A DNA stretch of 64,000 bases from Elymus sibiricus (Eukaryota > Streptophyta > Magnoliopsida > Poales > Poaceae): contig CM077667.1 of assembly GCA_039707655.1 (NCBI GenBank), forward strand, positions 418,419,409-418,483,408, given 5' to 3'. Shown here one piece after another: positions 21,611-33,981 of this stretch (position 1 is its first letter; each line of letters starts with the position of its first letter). The translations under genes were made by a program, and so were the position numbers. Under the pieces are notes generated by a model. It saw nothing but the letters and a program-made list of their open reading frames with translations. It ran no database searches and had not been told where the DNA came from.

Positions 21611-24226
21611 ATGGCGAGCGGCTCCGGGGAGCACTTCCTGAGGCAGCTGAGCTCCAGCAACGGGCTGCAGGCCCCGCAGGACGGGTACGGCGGCGGCGGC
21701 GGAGGAAGGAGGAGGGGCTCCAGGCGGTGGTCCAAGAAGCGGGCCGGGAGAGGGTACGGCGGGAAGGGGGAGGCGGCGGCGGCGTCGGCGGGGAGGAAGC
21801 GGGTGATGGTGGTGGTCGACGACAGCTCCGGGGCCAAGCACGCCATGATGTGGGCGCTCACCCACGTCGCCAACAGGGGGGACTTCCTCACCCTGCTCCA
21901 CGTCCTGCCGCACTACGGCACCGGCGGGGAGGAGGCGCCCTCCCTCGCCAACTCCCTCGGCACGCTCTGCAAGGCCTGCCGCCCTGAGGTATCATAGTAA
22001 CTTCCATTTCTTCTCTATGAGTGTTAGCGTTCTTCTTTTCTGCGACGAAAATGCTTGCATTTTGCCCCAAAAGGAGCGTATCCCGGCCTCTGCATCATGC
22101 AGCCAACGAAACTACATGCATGCCATCTGAGTGCAGCACTCGTTCGAGCTAGCTAATTGTGTCCTTTTCTTTTTCTTTTTTGCTTCAAATCGCCATTTTA
22201 AGGAGCTTGTCTCTAGTCTCTACTGTCTAGCTTGGTTTGGGCTTTCCCTGTGGAAGCATGTGCCCAAGAGATTCATTCTAGTACAGTTCACAAAAGTTTG
22301 TGTTTTACCACCAATAGAACATGTAGTACTTCGGAGTTCATTTATTTATTGAAAAGGAGTCCCACTGTACTCCATGTTTACTTGTGGTTCATAGAAATTA
22401 GACCTAGAGAAAAATGCTTTGATATATATAGTCATGCAAGAATGTTTCATTAACTAACAATGCAAGCATGTTCACTAGTAGTAGCTCATGCAAAGTAGGC
22501 CTAGAGAAAATGTTCAAGCATAGTATTGCCGCCAAGAGTCAATAGCGTAAAGTTTCGGTACTTGAAGTTCACATGATGAGGGAGAAAGACCTTCAGTACT
22601 TGGGGTAAAAATGGCGGGTCTATCCATCTGGTTGGTACCTGTATTTTATACAGATCAGATCAGAAACATATACACATGAAAAAGGGAATCACCGCCCACT
22701 TTTCATGGCGGGGTGGATCTCGGCGGAGGCCCAAAAGGTCCTCCTGACCTCCTCGATCAGGACCTCAGCCTGCATAAAGAACGGATTAGCAAGCAAACAA
22801 GGCAGTGGGGGCTCCCCCCAACCCCAAGCAAGCAAAATCCCACCTAAACCGGCCGTAAACCAGGGCATTACTACGTACGAAACCCAAGCCAAGCCTGCCG
22901 GTCGTGATCTGCGTTGCTTTGGTTGCTTGAATCAAAAGTCAGAGCCTCAATGTGGCGCAGTACTACTACACGAGTACTGCTTCAGTGTAGCCGTACGTTG
23001 CCATGAACTGTTGGTCTGTCCTCTTGCTCACGCCATGGAGACGTGTGTTGTGTGTGAATGCTGGTAGGTGGAGGTCGAGGCGCTGGTGATCCAAGGCCCC
23101 AAGCTGGGCACCATCCTCAGCCAGGTGAAGAAGCTGGAGGCCTCCGTGCTGGTGCTCAGCCAAACCAAGCCCTCCACCTTCTGCTGGCTAAGCTGGTACG
23201 TAAGCATCATTCTCACCTCACCACACATGCATTACTGTATCCATCTACCTTATCACTATTTTGTGCGTGTTGCCTAAAAAAAATGTGAGGCTAAGGTCAA
23301 CTATGAGTAGATAGAAACCTACCGGCCGGGAGAATCTATCATGGTTGTCAGCCTGTACAGTGCAGTGTGCGGCGTAGTTTTTAAAAGGTGGTAGTTCAGA
23401 GTCATTCATATCTCGATCCCGAATCCCAACAAAAAAACTTCAGCCTCACTGCTACATCTGTATTGTATTTACATCTGTACTGCCAGTATCAGTTCCCTTG
23501 AGCTTTTTTTTTTTTTTTTGAATAATTTAGGTTGCTTTCCCTTGAGCTTATCCATCCTTTGAGGAAAAAAACACAGTAAACCACCAGCAGCAGATTTATC
23601 TTACCGACAAGTGGATTTTGCATTCGAGCGGGCGATCTTGTGCGAGCAAAGCCTTTTTATGATAATTGATTGAGGAGCGGGTCCGGTCCAGTCAGGGCTC
23701 ACAACCGACGGCTCCTGGGCAGGCTCGATCGGGCTCACGCCCGTTCAATGGCAGGGTCCATGCGTGTCTTTCCGGAAAACACCACCCGACTGCTGCAGAT
23801 CCATGTGATGTGCCATCCATAAATCCCAGATGCTTTTCCTTGTCCCCTTTACCCACATCTCTCAACTAAGTAAAGCAACGAGCGTCCTATAATTGTTGCT
23901 GCCATCTCCATGAATCATGTCGACAAGATAACAACAACAATTGTAGTAGTAAAGTGTCATGTGGAAACCGAGTCAGGTGGTTAGCTTTTCATCTTGTCAC
24001 TCATCACTAGCTACTTCGACTACTAGACCTTGTCTGAATGAAGAAACGGGAACGTGTGCGTGTGTTGTGTGGTTACAGCTTGGCGGGGAGCAGCGGGGAG
24101 GAGGTGGTGGAGCAGTGCATCAACCAGGCCGAGTGCCTGACGCTGGCGGTGAGGAAGCAGAGCAAGGGCGTGGGCGGCTACCTCGTCAGCACCCGGTGGC
24201 AGAAGAACTTCTGGCTCCTCGCTTGA
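21611..24226 (+). CDS. Universal-stress-protein-like (Usp/HUP domain) protein
   Basis: Three exons: 21611-21988, 23068-23195 and 24079-24226, joined at GT-AG introns (phases 0 and 2), giving 217 aa. Residues 1-62 form a Gly/Ser/Arg-rich, basic leader. From about 64 the Usp fold begins (KRVMVVVDDSSGAKHAMMWAL, strand-turn-helix), followed by LTLLHVLPHYG and, in exon 2, VEALVIQGPKLGTIL and ASVLVLSQTK. The C-terminus (SKGVGGYLVSTRWQKNFWLLA) is a hallmark of a plant-specific group of short Usp relatives as I recall it. Bacterial and plant Usp proteins bind ATP or AMP and act in stress responses; the glycine-rich nucleotide loop near the end of a full Usp domain is not obvious here, so nucleotide binding is uncertain. 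The start at 21611 was chosen over an in-frame upstream start at 21479 because the upstream extension is Pro/His-rich with no domain and looks like 5' UTR. No close neighbour shares its strand until 38.7 kb. Confidence 0.85.
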
Positions 24227-24373
24227 CCGTCTCCGTCCGCCATGTCCACGACGATGGTGTTTTAAAAAAAAGTTTGCTGCTGAGTTTGTCTGTCTAGTTC
24301 CTGCGTGATCCTCATATTTTACTCCCGTACATCTGTCATTCTGTGTTTTTTAACCCGTCGATCGAGTATAAAA

Positions 24374-24379
24374 AATAAA
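24374..24379 (+). terminator. Candidate poly(A) signal of the USP-like gene
   Basis: AATAAA about 150 bp after the stop codon, in an A-rich context. Plant poly(A) signals are loose, so this is only a candidate. Confidence 0.35.
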
Positions 24380-25927
24380 AATGATGTCCGTGCAGCATGC
24401 GGCCATGTCGTTCGTGTGTCGCTGCGGTGGATCGTGCTGCTGCTGCCCCATCGTGTTGTAAAATGTAAAGCCCGACAGAGTCCTAGGATTTGACCCTCCT
24501 ACAGCCTTGCCGTCTTTTCAGTGCGTGTAATTTGTAACCTTTTTCTTTTCTTTTTTTACCTTTTCTGCTGCAAGACATACAGTACTATGTACCTGATGTA
24601 CCATCGTGTTGTGTTTGCACAAAAGACTGATGCTGTTGTGGTGCGCTCCTTGCTTGCTCAAGTACAATTCAGGTTTTCTTTACTGCAATGGTCTGCACTT
24701 TGCGCCTATGTGGCTATGTCCCAATGGCTTGCACCAAACAAAGTCACAGCGGTGGCAGGTGAAGATTGGAAATCTGAAAGGAACGAGTTTGCCATCGCGG
24801 TGGCATCCAAAGAACAAGTGACCTCGGCCGGGCCCTGCTGGAACAGCTCCAAGCTTATTTAGGAGCAGTAGTCTTGGCTAGGCCTAGGCATGGCCGTGGT
24901 CCACAATGCCCGTGTTGTCTGCAGGGATTCCTTCACTGAAACCCAGCACACCCGTGGCCTGACGATGGTCGTCGGCTGGGGAGCAACCGGGCAAGTAGTA
25001 CCCCGATTGCCACGTGAAGGCGCGGATGGCAATGAAAACCTAACCGAAATCTAGGTAGCAGCAACGCTCAAATACGGGTGAAATAACCTTGGTTGACTCC
25101 ATCCTTTGAAGAACCTTTCTTTAATCTTGCTTAAAAAACAGCGCGATTCCTGCCTTAAAATTAAGGACACATCTAGATGTGCTTTAGCAAAACTGAAATA
25201 TTAAACATACAGCTGAGGTAAGATTCACGACGCAGTAAATTTCATCAAGATCCTGCGCAATGGGCGGGACAAGGAAACGAACACGGCGACAGCTAGCCAG
25301 GGACCATAATAACTTGGCCTGGTTCCTACATATACATACAGACGCCGTAGACTGGTAACACTGCAGCATCATTATGATACTCGAAATCATACGTTGGCTG
25401 GGAGAGCCAGTCAGTCAGCCAGATGCTAGCTAGCTAGCCTCAGCAGTCATCACCACCACACTGGCAGTAGTAATAACTCGGCCCAGTCAAAATCCCCCAT
25501 GGGATATCCGGTGCGTCCAGGCCATGCTCATGATACTCTCTAGCACGGTGCCACCCTACGAACTGTTGCACAACAGTTCGCGCCCATGCAGGCTACAGGC
25601 CAGCTATAGTGATGGCAAACACAGATGGACCGGAATCACCGGAATCACGGTGAAAAGCTAATGATTTCACCCTGAAACTGGGAAATCACACAGCTAAAGG
25701 CTCAGAAACAAGCGTGACTCGATCTAAAAACAAAAGGAACAAAGCGGTAACTTGCCAAAAAGTCGAACGCAGATTAAGCATGGGGTGTTTTCGCAGTGTG
25801 TTTCAGGTAGAGATTAGGGTTTCCCTGGTCATTCCGGTGCGCTGGAGTGTGCAGTCGATATAGTAGCACTTGAAACAAAAAGTAGGGCCTCTAAGTTCCT
25901 GCCTGCCGATCACTATACTGAAGAGAA
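24380..25927. other. Intergenic region between convergent genes
   Basis: The USP-like gene (plus) and UBLCP1 (minus) point toward each other across this 1.5-kb stretch, which must contain both 3' ends. Open frames at 24521-24862 have no domain. A GCTAGCTAGCTAGC run lies at 25424-25438. Nothing else recognised. Confidence 0.45.
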
Positions 25928-28900
25928 CTACCTGCGCCTGCGTCTCTTGCCAGTTTCGTCCATGAAGGACTCCCAGCCATCGTGCTCCAGCTTACTAAAA
26001 TCTTCTAGCTCTGCAATGGAGAGCAGGTACTGCGTAAGCTTCCGCAGCTCTTGATCACGGCCTCTGTTCTTACTGGCGTTCTTGAACGGTCTGATCACTA
26101 GGCCGTTCTGCGGATTCATGACAAAGTTCCTTCTGAGGTCATCGAACATGATCGTGTTCTTTTCGTTGTAGTGCTGCATATGGAGGAACCGGGAGCAACG
26201 GTCAGACGACTGAACTTGAAAATATCACATTCATTAGCGATACACTCGAGCACGTAACACCAACCTCGGGGAACTTGGTCCAGATGACACCAAGAGGTTT
26301 GCAGTCGAAAACCTTCTTGTCAGGAGCATGCACAGTTATCATCGCCATGTGATCCAGAAGGGCGGTGATCTTGTAGTTGGGGTTGCTGAGAACTCCAAGT
26401 TGCTCCATCTTCAACTGCACCCATTTCATACTGCATTCAAGGATTAACAGTAATCATTTATACCAATTCCACATTGCAATCATGATTGGTCGACAGATAG
26501 TTAAGGGAAGCAAAAGGCTTACTTTGTTGCTGACCATATCATGATATCATACTCTGCATATGCAGCAGCGAGAAATTCGTGGAGAACTGCAAAGGATTTA
26601 TGGCATGAAACTTCAAGGCTGCTGACTGAAAACACAACTTTGTGGATGAGAAGGGTCCTTACATGGACGCATGAGTTCCAAAGGATTCTCAGCTGGAGAC
26701 CTATGGTCAAACAGAGTATAGTCAATATCTAACACAAGCAATCTTTTTCCGTCGCGGCATGGATTCAAGAGCTTGATCTGCATGCATAGGCACAAATAGG
26801 TGTGTTAATCAGACCTGGAGTATCACTTTATACAAGGGGGACCAAGGCAAATACAGGACACAAGCGCTTTGTCATCACACCTCAAATTCATCTTACAACA
26901 AGTTTAACAAGGCACTAAGGCACAGCCCAACGACTTCCATTAGTAATCATAACCAACAGTATGTACTCCTATAGTGGTTGCTTCTGTTGTTGTCTCAACA
27001 GTAGGTCACAATAAAGGAGATACACATCGGAAGTATGGCAAAAGATCATTGCTCAATGAACTTCGTGAATCTAGGTTCAAGTATAAAGACACAAGAAGGT
27101 CACCATCATTGTACCGTTACTCAAGAAAACTCACAAAGCTTCGAGTACATGGTAAATCACATAGTAATGTCTAATGTCGAAATGTTTAAATTACTCACAC
27201 AGATTGAAGGGAGAGCAGGCACCAAGAAGCGCATCAGAATTAACACAAATAGGTACCAGCGCACAACTATACAAGCATGCATATGGAAGGAACATATAGC
27301 AAAAAATAAAAATGCCAAGGAAATATACCTTATACTGGTTTGCACGACGTTTCACTTTTTGCTTGTAGAGAACATTATCCTTGATAGCAGTAACTTCATC
27401 TTTGAAAAATTCATAATCATCAAGTACCTCTGGATCATCTGGTCGGTCCACAAATATTTCGTCTTCGACAGTACTGAAATTCGGTGCAAGACAGCTTAAC
27501 AGATCTATAAATTACTGTGAGGAAACAGTGTGCACCTTCCATACGGAAGGAAACTACATGAAACGGAGCATGTTGTTTGAGATAAAATGCACCAAAAGAG
27601 TGATTGAATTCAAGCCCTTGATTATTTATTTATTTATAATATACTGATGTTGAGTAAAGCTCAAGGGATAAATTAACATTAAGATCAGATTCACTTTCAC
27701 ATACAAGTTAGTTCACAACAATAACTATTTTCTGGCTCAAAAAATTGAATCAGTACCCACAACGAAATACCTTGCTAAAAGGCCACAAGCATGCGATGCA
27801 AGTATTAATTATCAAGTAGGTGATTGCTATGATACATGCCTATGCAATTTCTGCACTTAAAATACACTTTCTCCACCATCCACTAATCATCCTACAACTG
27901 GAACTGGTGGGGAGTAGAGCAAATATTAGGGAGGAAAATGTTTAACAAAAATATCAAGTCAAGTGTCCATCCCCAAATAAATAACATTGGCTCTTTCTAT
28001 TCGGGCATAAGAATGTTATCCTGCAGGCTACAGCAGTCAGTGGCAGTGCTAGCAGTTGAACCTAGTGATGTCAAAAGCTCAAATAAGTACATGTATATAC
28101 TATTTGTGTACACATATACAGTACCCCCTCCGTCCCAAAATAAGTGTCGTGGTTTTGGTTCAAATTTGAACTAAAACCACGACACTTATTTTGGAAAGGA
28201 GGGAGTAATTTATAGCAAGGTTTTGCTTCCTAATTATTTTCCTGTGATGTCACTTGACATCACAGTCTAGGTGTAGCTTCGCCACTGACAGCAGTAATGC
28301 ACACTCCACGCCCGTGGCTCTTTCTTTCTATTCGGGCATAAGAATGTTATCATACAGGCCACAGCAGTAATCCACACTCCACGCCCAAAATGTATCATCT
28401 CACTGTAAATTAGAATAGTACTGAACTCATGATCTATCTATGTGAACAGAATCAATTACCTCACTTCAGTATAGTATTCCACTACCACATATGTTTACGG
28501 ACTTTTAATTGTTGATTTATGCAGCTTAATACTATTCACCAAACAACAACCCATGATCAAAATTATTGGCAAATATGGGTAAAAATATGATGGGTAGCTA
28601 ACACCATAAAACAGAATATGAAGTAGCTAACAGAACTGAACTTTGTCATTTGAAGTTACTACTGAAACGGGTCCAGGAAAAAAAATGCTTAGAGACAAGG
28701 GCAAATGATGGCCCCAGAAAAACACCATCCAAAGACTAGATTTGCTCTCGATTCATTTTAAAATTCAGTTACCATCTCCATACTATGTAGACTGAAGGCC
28801 AAATTATCGGTCTTCATAAGTAAAAAACAACAACCACCAAATGGTATCGTAAGTCAAAAAATAAATAAATAAATGTTAAGTTGTTAACCATTGAAGAATA

Positions 28901-29942
28901 ACTAACTGTTCTGATCGTAAAGTGAAAAAATGGCTGAAAAAAATCCATGATGCAACCACCAGTGACTGTTATTCAACAGGACAACAATTTACCAACTTCA
29001 GATATTTCACTGGTGGCGGTGCCCTTAACATACTCCAACTCTAAATGAGACACCACACGCAGGTATTATTAAAATTACAACCCATAACTAATAATGTTTG
29101 AGCAGTTAATCTTATCCTTCTCGGCTGAAAATCGCATACTCTAATATCTATCAGCACCAGTTGATGTCACGCTTCTGCTGTCACCACCCACATTATTATT
29201 CCCCATCCATTAGTCTAAACTGCCAAACAGACAAGTACTTCCTGTTTTCCTTATACTGCCACACCGAAATACCGAATGCTCAAATCCACCATCAAATACG
29301 CCAATTCCACAGTTCCGGAACATATATGAAACAAAGCAACAAGTTCAAATCACCAACACACAACGCAAACAGAACAGATCAAACGAGCTAGGGTTTAGCG
29401 ATTGGTTCACAGGGCATTCCAAATCCAGCCGCTCACATCGCAAGACCGTGGCATCTGCGCTCGATCCCCACCGATTTCACCAACCGAAACCTAGCGTTTC
29501 CGCGGGGCGATGCAAAATAACCATCCATGTCCACGCGGATACACTGTTTTGGTAGGCACGCATCCGAACCAAGCAACTATGGAGTTATGGGTCATTAGGA
29601 GGGCAGGGACGATCGCGCTTACCCGATCATGGTCAGCTTGCCGTTGGGCTTGAAGGGGAGGGAGGAGAGGAGGACGGACTCGTCGTTGAGTATGAGCTTG
29701 GGGTAGAGAAGCTTCTGGCGTTTGGGGAGCACCTCGGTGAACTCGCAGATGCGCCGCTTCAGCTCCAACAGCGTGTCGTCCCCCATCGCCCGCACCGTGT
29801 ACTCCTTCCCGCTCCACTTCACGACCAGCGTAATCTCCTCCGGCGGCGCCTCCTCCGCCATGAGGGAGATCGCCTCCGGATCCAGCGCCGGCGCAGGGGG
29901 CGGGGCCGGGGCCGCCGCCGAGGAAGAGGACGCCTCCGACAT
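25928..29942 (-). CDS. UBLCP1: Ubiquitin-like domain CTD phosphatase (UBLCP1-type)
   Basis: Six exons on the minus strand: 29942-29623, 27473-27329, 26777-26663, 26586-26523, 26430-26265, 26173-25928. All introns are GT-AG and phases agree, giving 351 aa. Residues 1-36 are an Ala/Pro/Glu leader. Residues 37-107 are a ubiquitin-like fold ([14 protein letters not shown]...GKLTMIG). The HAD/FCP1 phosphatase domain follows: catalytic DIDYT at 172-176 (Asp172 nucleophile, Asp174 general acid), WSATN at 211-215, Lys in KPLGVIW at 259, and FDDLRRNF at 280-287 carrying the acidic pair. In animals and plants this family docks to the 26S proteasome through the UBL domain and dephosphorylates it in the nucleus; despite the name, RNA polymerase CTD activity is mainly in vitro. 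The C-terminus ends in KRRRRR, a possible nuclear signal. All catalytic residues are present and length is near the family norm (human about 318 aa), so I infer a functional gene. The 2.1-kb first intron contains a Stowaway MITE. Confidence 0.93.
27988..28386. repeat. Local duplication inside UBLCP1 intron 1
   Basis: A roughly 45-bp block (CTCTTTCTATTCGGGCATAA and onward) at 27991-28036 recurs at about 28323-28367, and a 25-bp block (CAGCAGTAATGCACACTCC...) at 28289-28313 recurs at 28362-28386 with one change. The arrangement suggests template-switch or break-repair duplication around the Stowaway at 28124. Confidence 0.6.
28124..28205. mobile_element. Short Stowaway MITE in UBLCP1 intron
   Basis: CCCCCTCCGTCCCAAAATAA on the left is mirrored by TTATTTTGGAAAGGAGGGAG on the right, flanked by TA. 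At 82 bp it is an almost perfect palindrome around CAAATTTGAA. Intronic and non-coding. Confidence 0.85.
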
Positions 29943-30263
29943 GGGCTTTGGTGGTGTGTGCGGTGCTTGGGTCTGAACCTTGAACAGTCGGAAGTTTGGG
30001 GGAGAAGGAGATGGGGGATGGAGTTACAGGTGTGCGTGGCTTGGGTGGATAGGCGTAACCGGCACTTCGAAAGCGGAGGCGTAAATGGTTTGAGTCCAGA
30101 CCGTATTCGGTACACCGTAGATTTTATTTTTTCTGCGAAATTTGAACACAGTAAGAAAAAACATTGTGAAAATGTGAACGTGTTACAGCGATGAGAACGA
30201 TGAGTACCCGCGTCGCTCCTTCTTGGAGTGACATGGTCGAAACCCTAGCTTGCCGCTACAATC
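29943..30263 (-). promoter_or_regulatory. Upstream region of UBLCP1
   Basis: About 320 bp between the UBLCP1 start codon and a LINE fragment. It should contain the 5' UTR and core promoter on the minus strand. No clear TATA box at the expected spacing; CT-rich sequence (minus strand) is present just upstream of the ATG. Any longer promoter has been separated by the retroelement. Confidence 0.35.
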
Positions 30264-30958
30264 TTTTTTGACGCGTCAACGATGGGCTTACGCCGACCTA
30301 AACCATATATTACCGAATCATAACAATTACAAGGAGTATCAGAGGGTTACAGTGTGTGTGGGTGGGGGGTGTGGGGGGGGGGGGGGGGGATTAGACTGAA
30401 GAAATTTAGAGAAAATCATAGGGCTATAATCTCGCTGCAAGGCGAAACAACACCCCCTCCCCCCCCCCCCCCAAGTCTCTTAGCAGAGATTGCTTGTTGG
30501 GGTTTCTACACCTATTGGCCCAGATCTTTAGATCATCTGTTGCAGCTCTAGCAATGCAGTGGATGCCCCATGTCTCGTTGCGAAACACTTTACAGGTATT
30601 CAAGAAAACAGCGATGATCACCGTAGAGCGTACTTTGTTGTGTGTGGCTCCAAGCCAGACATCTGATAGATTGCATGTCCGTCCATTGTAGAGGCTCTGA
30701 AGCTAGTCCCGGAGAGGTCTCGGTAGATGACATTGAAGAAGCAAGTGGGTGATGCTTTCACAAGCGCCACAGATGGGGCACGCATCCGAGGTAGCAATCG
30801 ACCTCCGGAAGCGTCTTTCATTAGTGTAGACACGGTCTTTCCGCGCCAGCCAAACTGCCACAATCACTCTCTCTTTTCTCTATTCTCCTTGTATTCGATG
30901 ATGGATGCCCATCTTCTCGAATTGCATCATGGTAGCGCGACACAGTCTCCCTAGAGGT
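30264..30958 (-). mobile_element. 5'-truncated LINE fragment with zf-RVT domain
   Basis: The minus strand from about 30855 to 30475 encodes a segment with CPICGAC then HLLLQC, the Cys/His pattern of the zinc-binding domain that follows reverse transcriptase in plant LINEs (zf-RVT). It continues with DVWLGA and WGIHCIARAATDDL. One in-frame stop interrupts it. Long G (30366-30389) and C (30457-30471) runs lie in the 3' part, and a short T run at 30264-30269 may be the poly(A) end. No RT core remains, so the copy is dead. Confidence 0.65.
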
Positions 30959-31268
30959 GTTAGAGCATCTACAGCCACGACCTGCAAATCCCCGCGGACG
31001 CGCGTCCGGGCGCGTCCGCAGGCACTGACCGGGCACTCCTCAAATCATGTCGTCCACATCTGTGTATCTCATATCTGATCCCTCATATCCATACTAGCAT
31101 GCAACATATATAAAAGCTACGTAGATCAACACACAAACATTTTGATCACCAAAAGATCACCGCCGGATGTCCAAAAGACCGCCACAGTTCACATAATTCA
31201 CATAAACGACGGAAAAATTTAAACTAGATTACTAAAAACTAGAAATTGAAGACGTAGACGGTGGACAT

Positions 31269-31969
31269 TCACCACTTCCTCGCCGGCCCTTTGCCCTTCA
31301 TGTCGCCGGCGTAGCTGTAGGCGTCGGCGGCTGGTGGCGGATCAACCGAGTCGTCCAATGACGAGCCATGGTCGTCGTCGGAGGAGGAGGTGTTGGAGAG
31401 GATGACGAGCCCTTTTAGCCGCCGGACCTTCCTGTCCTGATGCTGCTTGAGCTTCGCGAGCTGAGCCGCCTCCGCCGCTGCCTGCGCCGCGTCGCGCTCG
31501 GACTGCTCAATGGCAATCTGTAGCGCCTTGGCGTTCTTCCAGCGGAGCCGCAACGCGTCCATCTCCGCGGTCGTAAGCGACCGGCGATAGACCCATTCGA
31601 GGAGCCGCACATCCTCGTCGGGCTCCGCCTCCATCCCGCGGCAGCGACGCACAGACTGCTCCGTCTCCCTCCTCTCCCTTTGCCGCTGTCGCTTGCGGCG
31701 GGTGGCGCACGCCTTTGATTCCGGCGTGCGCGTCCGGACCGGCGGGGTGGGCACAAGCACCCACCGCTGCCCACATGGGGGAGCAACAGCCGGCGGGGAG
31801 GCGCGGATTGCGCAGGCCGCCTGTCGGAGCTGTGCCTGCGAGGAAGCGGCGAGGCTGCCGATCCGGAGCTGCCCCCGGTCTCCACCTTGGACCTCTCCAA
31901 GGCGATGCGGAGGGCAAGCTCAAAGTCCGGATCCAGCTCCTCGTCAGAGCGGCTGCCGGAGCTCGACAT
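31269..31969 (-). pseudogene. Harbinger-borne reading frame, copy 2
   Basis: Starts at 31969 (MSSSGSRSDEELDPDFELAL) and, after a frame change near 31750, continues in a long frame with GMEAEPDEDVRLLEWVYRRS, an Ala/Glu/Lys-rich helical stretch, an acidic SSSDDDHGSSLDDS segment and a basic GKGPARKW end (stop at 31269). Copy 1 has a comparable acidic-serine start and charged helix. No domain I can name. It may be an accessory protein gene of this transposon family or a captured host fragment; the frame change suggests decay. Confidence 0.4.
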
Positions 31970-32172
31970 TGCTCCGGATTCGATCAGAATCTGTGCGGGG
32001 AGAGAAGCGGACGGAGCGAGAGAGGAGAGTGAGTGAGCTAGGGTTTCAGAGCGATGAGCCGGATGTTTTTTTTTATGGGACAGAGGTGGGGTCGGTGGGT
32101 GGGTCGGGCCTGTCAGGCGGGCGTGCCCGGGCGCCCCCATATCCGCCCCATATTTGGGCTGGATATGAGGGG

Positions 32173-33981
32173 TGTTGGGGGATGTTGCATGGGAAACAAA
32201 AAATTTCCTACGCACACGCAAGATCTATCCATGGTGATGAGCATCTACGAGAGGGAGAGTGGATCTACGTACCCTTGTAGATCGCTAAGCGGGAAGCGTT
32301 AAGAAACGCGGTTGATGTAGTCGAACGTCTTCGCGATCCAAATCGCAAGCCGTCCCGCGATCCAATCACGATCCGTCCCGCGATCCAATAACGGTCCTTC
32401 CGATCTAGCGCCGAACGGACGGCACCTTCGCGTTCAGCACACGTACAGCTCGATGACGATCTCCGCCTCCTTGATCCAGCAAGGGAGAGCGGAGAGGTAG
32501 ATGAGTTCTCCGGCAACACGACGGCGTGGTGGCGGTGGTGGTGGTGCTATCCCGGCAGGCTACGCCTAGCGCTACCGAAATCGCGAACGGAGGAGAAAAC
32601 GATCTAGGGGGAGAGAGGGGCGCCAAGGGCTTCGTGTGTGCTCTTGGGGCGCCCCCTCCCCTCTATATATAGGTGGAGGGGCGTGGAGATCAGCCCCTCC
32701 AAGCCCTAGGGCGCAGCCAAGGGGGAGGAGTTGGACTCCTAGTCCAATTCCCTCCCTTTCCATAAACAGGTGGACTTTCCACCTCTCCCAAGCCACATGG
32801 GCCTTGAGGGACTTGTGCGCCTGGCCCAATAAGGCCAGGGCGCCTCCCCTCAGACCATGCAAACCCTTGGGACGTGGTGGAACCCTTGGTGGACTTCCGG
32901 ACTCCTCCAGAAGTTTCCGGAACCTTCTAGAAGCTTCCCGGTACAATACCGGAAAAACCCGAAACTTTTCCGGTCGCCAAAATATGACTTCCCATATATA
33001 AATCTTTATCTCCGGACCATTCTGGAGCTCCTCGTGACATCCGGGATCTCATCCGGGACTCCAAACAACCTTCGGTCACCACCATGCATAACTCAATACT
33101 ACCGAAACGTTACCGAACGTTAAGTGTGCAGACCCTGCGGGTTCGAGAACTATGTAGACATGACCGAGACACCTCTACGGTCAATAACCAATAGCGGGAC
33201 CTGGATGCCCATATTGGTTCCTACATATTCTACGAAGATCTTTATCGGTTGAACCTCTATGTCAAGGATTCAGTTAATCCCGTACGATGTTCCCTTTGTT
33301 CATCGGTATGTTACTTGCCCGAGATTCGATCGTCGGTATCTCCATACCTAGTTCAATCTCGTTACCGGCAAGTCTCTTTACTCGTTCCGTAATACAAGAT
33401 CCCGTGGCTAACACTTTAGTCACTTTGCTTGCAAGGCTCATTATGATATTGTATTACCGAGTGGGCCCTGAGATACCTCTCCGTCACACGGAGTAACAAA
33501 TCCCAGTCTTGATCCATGCCAACTCAACAGACACCTTCGGAGATACCTGTAGAGCATCTTTATAGTCACCCAGTTACGTTGTGACGTTTGATACACACAA
33601 GGTATTCCTCCGGTGTCAGTGAGTTGCATGAGCTCATGGTCATAGGAACAGATACTTGACATGCAGAAAACAATAGCAATAAACTGACACGATCATATGC
33701 TACGTTCATAGTTTGGGTCTTGTCCATCACATCATTCTCCTAATGATGTGATCACGTTATCAAATGACATCTCATGTCTATGGCTAGGAAACCTTAACCA
33801 TCTTTGATCAACGAGCTAGTCTTATTAGAGGCATACTAGGGACACAGTGTTGTCTATGTACCCACACATGTATTTGAGTTTTCAATCAATACAATTATAG
33901 CATGGATAATAAACGATTATCATGAACAAGGAAATATGATAATAACTAATTTATTATTGCCTCTAGGGCATATTTCCAACA
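32173..33981 (-). mobile_element. Solo LTR of Angela-type copia element
   Basis: Runs from TGTTGGGGGATGTTGCATGG to GGGCATATTTCCAACA and is the reverse complement of the LTRs at 49588-51357 and 56653-58421 along its length (1809 bp). A perfect 5-bp duplication AGGGG lies at 32168-32172 and 33982-33986. No internal region remains, so LTR-LTR recombination has removed the rest. It is nested in Harbinger-like copy 2. Confidence 0.92.

Noticed and set aside
24521..24862. 113-codon frame downstream of the USP-like gene
   Set aside because: No domain, no splice context, composition typical of 3' flank.
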